From positions 1 to 36,675 of IMG/VR virus record IMGVR_UViG_3300025122_000066: 36,675 bases of DNA. The stretch is one strand, 5' to 3'. A program made the position numbers and the translations under genes. Numbering within the stretch: position 1 is the stretch's first letter; each line of letters starts with the position of its first letter. Positions 33,239 to 36,675 of this stretch are shown in pieces. The notes below the pieces were generated by a model, which was not told where the DNA came from, ran no database searches, and was given only the letters and a program-made list of their open reading frames with translations. Source of the stretch: a virus.

Positions 33239-33964
33239 ATGAAAATCGATACAAAAAAGCTTTGCAGCCTAATCGAGGAGGTCAAACAGGAGCGCGCCTC
33301 ATCCGTGCTGCTCACAAAACCTAGTGCGAAACTCATTAAAGAATCGTCGCTATCGCGTGTCCTTCAACATATAATCGAACATGACGCAGCTCTTTTAAGT
33401 GCCTTTAGGGAAGATCCCAGAGACAGCGGACCTTGCGCCGACTCGGCGCAGATTGAAACCGATCTTGATGCCGCGTCCGCGCTTTCTCTTAATAAAAGGC
33501 GCAATCGTGATTTGAAAGCAACCCTGTTAACTTTGGGGTACGGAGTGACCAAGATAGGGGGTACGTATATAGAAGATTTTAATACACCCGAAGCCGTAGA
33601 GGTGGCGGAAGATTCTCTTTTTGTAGTTAACTTGAAAGATGCTCCTACTTTTTTTCGAGACATAGAAGATCTCGGCGCGCGCTTTTGTCAAGATTCAGTT
33701 TTGATTGTTCCGAAGGGGGGCAAAGGCGCCCATCTTCTTGGCACCAACAACAGTGAATTTCCAGGACTCGGAGAGAAAATAGAGGTGGGAGATTTGAAGT
33801 TGGGCGAAGAGGCAGAATTTATGAGCCGCGTTAACAAGCGCCCCTTCACGTTCGGAGAGGGGCTCGACACCTACAAACAACTATCTCGAAATTCTCGAAT
33901 GGCGGCAAAAACTATTGCCAAGAAAGTTTTGAATGCACGAAGTTCCGAACTTAAAAACAAATAA
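33239..33964 (+). CDS. phage conserved protein, DUF3293-like candidate
   Basis: A 241-residue protein starting at ATG 33239, seven bases after the preceding stop codon. The core (~85-195), NKRRNRDLKATLLTLGYGVT, IGGTYIEDF, AEDSLFVVNL, LGARFCQDSVLIV and RPFTFGE, matches a common phage family of unknown function in which a catalytic or ligand-binding strand pair follows the LGYG turn. The N-terminus is helical, and the C-terminus basic. The resemblance to DUF3293 is from memory and unverified. Its context among helper genes before the DNA polymerase gives no specific role. Confidence 0.6.
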   Translation: MKIDTKKLCSLIEEVKQERASSVLLTKPSAKLIKESSLSRVLQHIIEHDAALLSAFREDPRDSGPCADSAQIETDLDAASALSLNKRRNRDLKATLLTLGYGVTKIGGTYIEDFNTPEAVEVAEDSLFVVNLKDAPTFFRDIEDLGARFCQDSVLIVPKGGKGAHLLGTNNSEFPGLGEKIEVGDLKLGEEAEFMSRVNKRPFTFGEGLDTYKQLSRNSRMAAKTIAKKVLNARSSELKNK

Positions 33965-34676
33965 ACTGGTGATTGGATATTCATTAGAAGCTTTAGAATA
34001 TTCCAAAAAAACTCGAGCGTCGCTTCTAATCAACGGTGAGTTAAAACCCCACAGGTACGAGCACCCCGAAGAACATCGTCGATGGAATCTTCTTTCTTTC
34101 GAACTGGGAATGGCAGGACTCCAGCCGATTCCTTCGAAGATAGAAGGTATAAGGATTGAGGAAGGAATGGCAAACATCTCGACTGAATTTTATAGAAAGA
34201 TAAGAATTTCTTTTGATGAGCTCTATATTTTTGATTTAGAACTCGTCGAGGGGTTAAATGCGCGCGAAGAGGTTTCTGAATATATCGCGTATGATTGGTT
34301 TGATGTTAAGCGTGGAGCCAAACAAATTCTTGCCAAGCTCCAGGGAGAGACAGACTTTGTTAACGAAATAGTTTTTTATCCGTCCGAACGACGTGATGGC
34401 AATTCAGGACAGATAAAAGATTGTTACAGTAAATCTTTTATTTCGGGTAAAGACCTTCACAAATTTGAAAATTCGGAAACAAGTGCTCGACTGGCTGCGC
34501 TAGGATTAATGAGAAAGAAAAAGGTCACAGGTCCTGCTCGGCTTATTGATGAAAAAATCCACTATTTAAATGTTGTTCTCGAACACCGTCGACGCGATCT
34601 CTACAAAAATAAAAAGCAGTACATTTTAAACGAAGAGTTGCCAGCTAATGTTTATTGGCGTAATATACACTCATGA
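33933..34676 (+). CDS. unknown protein with Rossmann-like N-terminal strand
   Basis: A 247-residue protein overlapping the previous gene by 32 bases and the next by four. It could instead start at GTG 33969 (VIGYSLEAL), but ATG 33933 is the first ATG. KLVIGYSLEALEYSKKTRAS looks like a nucleotide-type strand-turn-helix without the usual GxGxxG. It has a WNLLSFELGMAGLQPIPSKI helix with Trp, and further SYIAYDWFDVKRG. The architecture recalls phage proteins of the UDP-galactopyranose-mutase-like N-terminus, but no catalytic motif can be assigned. Composition is normal for the region. Confidence 0.55.
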   Translation: MHEVPNLKTNKLVIGYSLEALEYSKKTRASLLINGELKPHRYEHPEEHRRWNLLSFELGMAGLQPIPSKIEGIRIEEGMANISTEFYRKIRISFDELYIFDLELVEGLNAREEVSEYIAYDWFDVKRGAKQILAKLQGETDFVNEIVFYPSERRDGNSGQIKDCYSKSFISGKDLHKFENSETSARLAALGLMRKKKVTGPARLIDEKIHYLNVVLEHRRRDLYKNKKQYILNEELPANVYWRNIHS

Positions 34677-35572
34677 TGGAAGAGGCACCCCAGAAGGCGG
34701 CATCTTTTCATTTGGCGGGGATAGTCCCCATAGCGCGCGCCCAATCGGAGTTTGGTTTTGAGTGGCATGGGGGCTTTATTCCCTTGGCACCCGGCATCAA
34801 TGCTATTGAGTACGCGGTTCACGAGTGTGCGCTGCTGGGATGTGAGACGATTTGGATTGTGTGTAACGACGATGTTGCTCCTCTCTTGCGCCACCGCTTG
34901 GGCGATTATGTCCGCAGCGCTGACAGTCTGGAGCGAGGAGCTTTTATTGATTTTTCCTCCACAGCTTATACGTCTATTCCTATTTATTATGTACCAATCC
35001 ATCCTCGACATCGCGATAAAATAGATTGTTATCCTTGGTCCATCATCCATGGGGCTAATGTGGCTTATTGGCTGTGTCGCAGGCTCTCGCGTTGGCTCAT
35101 ACCCGATCGTTACTACGTCAGCTTTCCTTTCGGAGTTTACAGCCACGCGCCCCTTAAGGAAGTGCGAAAAGAAATACGGTCAGCTTCTCCGTTCTATTTT
35201 TCACACGAAGGAAATACAGTTCGCGACGGCTTGCCTTTGGGCTTTACTTTCGATAGTCAAGAGTGGAAGAGAGCACGGCATGTTATTAAATCCAATTCCC
35301 GCGGCTACCACCCGCCGGAAGATGGTGAACAGTTCCCTACGCGCCGGCTGCCCAAAGATGAAAGATATCAATCACGTGACTACACCCTGCAAAATGTTTT
35401 TGCCGATGCCCCGCTGGAAGCGGCGGCTATTGAAGAATTAAATTGGTTTTATGACTTGACAACGTGGGGCGGATATTGTAAACTATTATCATCTACACAC
35501 TGTCAAGAGATTAGCGCGCCGACGAGGCTGCTATTCCCCGGAAGCGTACTAAACAAACTTGGAGAAGGATAA
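34673..35572 (+). CDS. nucleotidyltransferase-like protein of T4-type marine phages
   Basis: A 299-residue protein beginning at ATG 34673 (overlapping the preceding stop codon; ATG 34676 is an alternative). The start LAGIVPIARAQSEFGFEWHG, then PLAPGINAIEYAVHECALLG and CETIWIVCNDD, matches the sugar-1-phosphate nucleotidyltransferase fold with the P-loop-like GxVPxA, product-binding NAIEYAV, and metal-binding DD region. GNTVRDGLPLGFTFDSQEW follows later. GlmU and RmlA-type enzymes activate sugars for surface or DNA modification. Similar proteins, as I recall them, lie near DNA polymerase genes in marine T4-type phages. Substrate unknown. Confidence 0.55.
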   Translation: MMEEAPQKAASFHLAGIVPIARAQSEFGFEWHGGFIPLAPGINAIEYAVHECALLGCETIWIVCNDDVAPLLRHRLGDYVRSADSLERGAFIDFSSTAYTSIPIYYVPIHPRHRDKIDCYPWSIIHGANVAYWLCRRLSRWLIPDRYYVSFPFGVYSHAPLKEVRKEIRSASPFYFSHEGNTVRDGLPLGFTFDSQEWKRARHVIKSNSRGYHPPEDGEQFPTRRLPKDERYQSRDYTLQNVFADAPLEAAAIEELNWFYDLTTWGGYCKLLSSTHCQEISAPTRLLFPGSVLNKLGEG

Positions 35573-36675
35573 TGAGAGATACTAGAGGCAAAAGAAAAAC
35601 CCCAGCTATCCCCTTTGTGGGGCTGCATGCCCACAGCGTGGCGGGTTCAATTTTTGACGCGATTGGGTACCCACCCGAACATATGGATTTTGCCTACGAA
35701 AATGGATGCGACGCCCTCGCACTCACCGACCACGGTAACATGAATGGATTCAGCTATCAGCTTCTTCACTGGAAAAAGATGAAGGGAGAGGGGAAAGATT
35801 TTAAGGCTATCTTTGGCGTTGAAGCATATTTTCTCCCGAGTATCCGAGAATGGAGAGAAGAGTACGAAAGAATCAAAGAAGACGCAAAAGCTGCAAAAAA
35901 GTTGGCGAAGCAGGAAACTTCGGGCGCCACAGTAGAAGATGAGGGCGAAAGCAAGAAGGCGCAGGACATTCTAAAAAGGCGCCGCCACCTTATCCTGCTG
36001 GCTCAAAATCAAATCGGGCTAAATAATATTTTCAAAATGATTTCGGAAAGTTATCGCGAGGAAAACTTTTATCGCTACCCTCGCGTCGATTATGACATGC
36101 TTGAAAAGTATGGCGAAGGAGTGATTGCAGCTTCGGCGTGCCTTGGCGGTGTATATGCAGGTAATTACTGGGAAAATCGTGAAAACGGTGCAGAGGCAGT
36201 CCTAGAATCAATGCGTAAGACCACGCGACGCATGGTGGAAATCTTTGGAGAGCGGTGGTTTGGAGAACTACAGTGGAACAATATCGCTGAGCAGCATGAG
36301 CTCAATCAGTATATTATTCAAATGCATGAAGAGTTCGATATTCCTCTGATCTCAACAGCCGATAGCCACTATCCAAATCCGGACGCCTGGAAGGACCGTG
36401 AACTCTACACACGCCTGGGCTGGCTCGGCAAGGGAGGGCTTCCAGAATACATGGACAGCGAATTACCTCCGGGAGTAGAAGAAATAGGATACGAGCTGTA
36501 TCCTAAAAACGGTGATGAAATATGGAAGAGTTACAAACAATACTCGGCTGACAATAATCAGACTTATGATGACGAACTAGTGTTGGGGTCTATTATTAAG
36601 ACCCACGAAATTGCTCATGAAATGATTGAGAATTTTGAACCAAACACGGCGGTTAAACTACCGAGTTTTGTGGTA
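35572..36675 (+). CDS. dnaE: DNA polymerase III alpha subunit, DnaE-type, N-terminal PHP part (3' truncated by window)
   Basis: The frame is open from ATG 35572 (overlapping the previous stop by one base, with GGAGAAGG upstream) to the window end, 368 residues. It opens with the PHP domain: FVGLHAHSVAGSIFDAIGYP, ALALTDHGNMNGF, FGVEAYFLP, then HLILLAQNQIGLNN, VDYDMLEKYGEGVIAASACL and LISTADSHYP. The metal-binding His/Asp set (LHAHS, TDHGN, E in GVEAY, DSHY) is present. An unusually charged insert of ~50 residues (RIKEDAKAAKKLAKQE ...) lies in the PHP domain. The catalytic palm is beyond the window. This family-C enzyme is expected to be the replicase. Confidence 0.92.
   Translation, partial: MRDTRGKRKTPAIPFVGLHAHSVAGSIFDAIGYPPEHMDFAYENGCDALALTDHGNMNGFSYQLLHWKKMKGEGKDFKAIFGVEAYFLPSIREWREEYERIKEDAKAAKKLAKQETSGATVEDEGESKKAQDILKRRRHLILLAQNQIGLNNIFKMISESYREENFYRYPRVDYDMLEKYGEGVIAASACLGGVYAGNYWENRENGAEAVLESMRKTTRRMVEIFGERWFGELQWNNIAEQHELNQYIIQMHEEFDIPLISTADSHYPNPDAWKDRELYTRLGWLGKGGLPEYMDSELPPGVEEIGYELYPKNGDEIWKSYKQYSADNNQTYDDELVLGSIIKTHEIAHEMIENFEPNTAVKLPSFVV

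Noticed and set aside
34652-35146. 164-codon minus-strand frame
   Set aside because: Shadow of the nucleotidyltransferase-like gene; all neighbours are on the + strand.
1-36675. tRNA genes, CRISPR arrays, insertion sequences, integrase or repressor
   Set aside because: No cloverleaf, repeat-spacer pattern, transposase motif or lysogeny gene was seen by eye; tRNA absence should be confirmed with tRNAscan-SE.

Overview
The window is a contiguous piece of a lytic, T4-type contractile-tailed phage (Straboviridae-like in architecture but divergent), probably from a marine or other aquatic Gram-negative host. The supporting evidence is a gp22/gp23/gp13-15/gp18/gp19 virion cassette, gp32, UvsX and gp41-type replication genes, and marine-phage accessory genes: a class II ribonucleotide reductase, IscU and a GroES-like protein. 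All genes are on the + strand, tightly packed, often with ATGA or few-base overlaps. No integrase, repressor, tRNA, CRISPR array or insertion sequence was seen. The host assignment is inference; the ISC-type IscU is proteobacterial in character.

Layout. 1-466: 3' end of a GC-rich, lectin-like (LamG/ConA-type) protein. 552-3432: prohead core scaffold and major capsid protein, closed by an intrinsic terminator. 3530-6232: neck and tail-completion proteins (gp13-, gp14- and gp15-like). 6323-11158: a very large tail sheath protein, the tail tube, and a second tube-like paralogue with a basic tail. 11222-15061: gp26-like zinc protein, an overlapping small ORF that may be reached by programmed frameshift, a small unknown protein, and the tape measure. 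15075-21261: baseplate (tube-initiator-like, LysM/gp53-like, large hub-like, unknown virion protein).

21270-36675 is the replication and metabolism arm: a short family-A DNA polymerase lacking an exonuclease, a tubulin/FtsZ-like protein, gp32 (preceded by a convincing H-type pseudoknot), a Dam methylase next to a PD-(D/E)XK-like nuclease, a 41-residue membrane protein, UvsX, a CDA-family deaminase, a FEN-type exonuclease, a gp41-type helicase, NrdJ, IscU, a GroES-like protein, three poorly known proteins (one nucleotidyltransferase-like), and the PHP-containing start of a bacterial-type DNA polymerase III alpha subunit that runs off the window.

The structural genes follow T4 logic but not T4 order: neck genes come straight after the capsid gene, with no terminase between gp15 and gp18. 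The replication genes combine T4-type ssDNA-binding, recombination and helicase proteins with family-A and family-C polymerases; no family-B gp43 is visible here. The most novel items are the candidate gp32 autoregulatory pseudoknot (23292-23328), the tubulin-like gene coupled to the family-A polymerase, phage IscU in an operon with NrdJ and a co-chaperonin, a sigma70-type promoter whose -10 sits in the loop of a terminator (27315-27356), and a possible frameshift signal before the tape measure gene (12077-12113).
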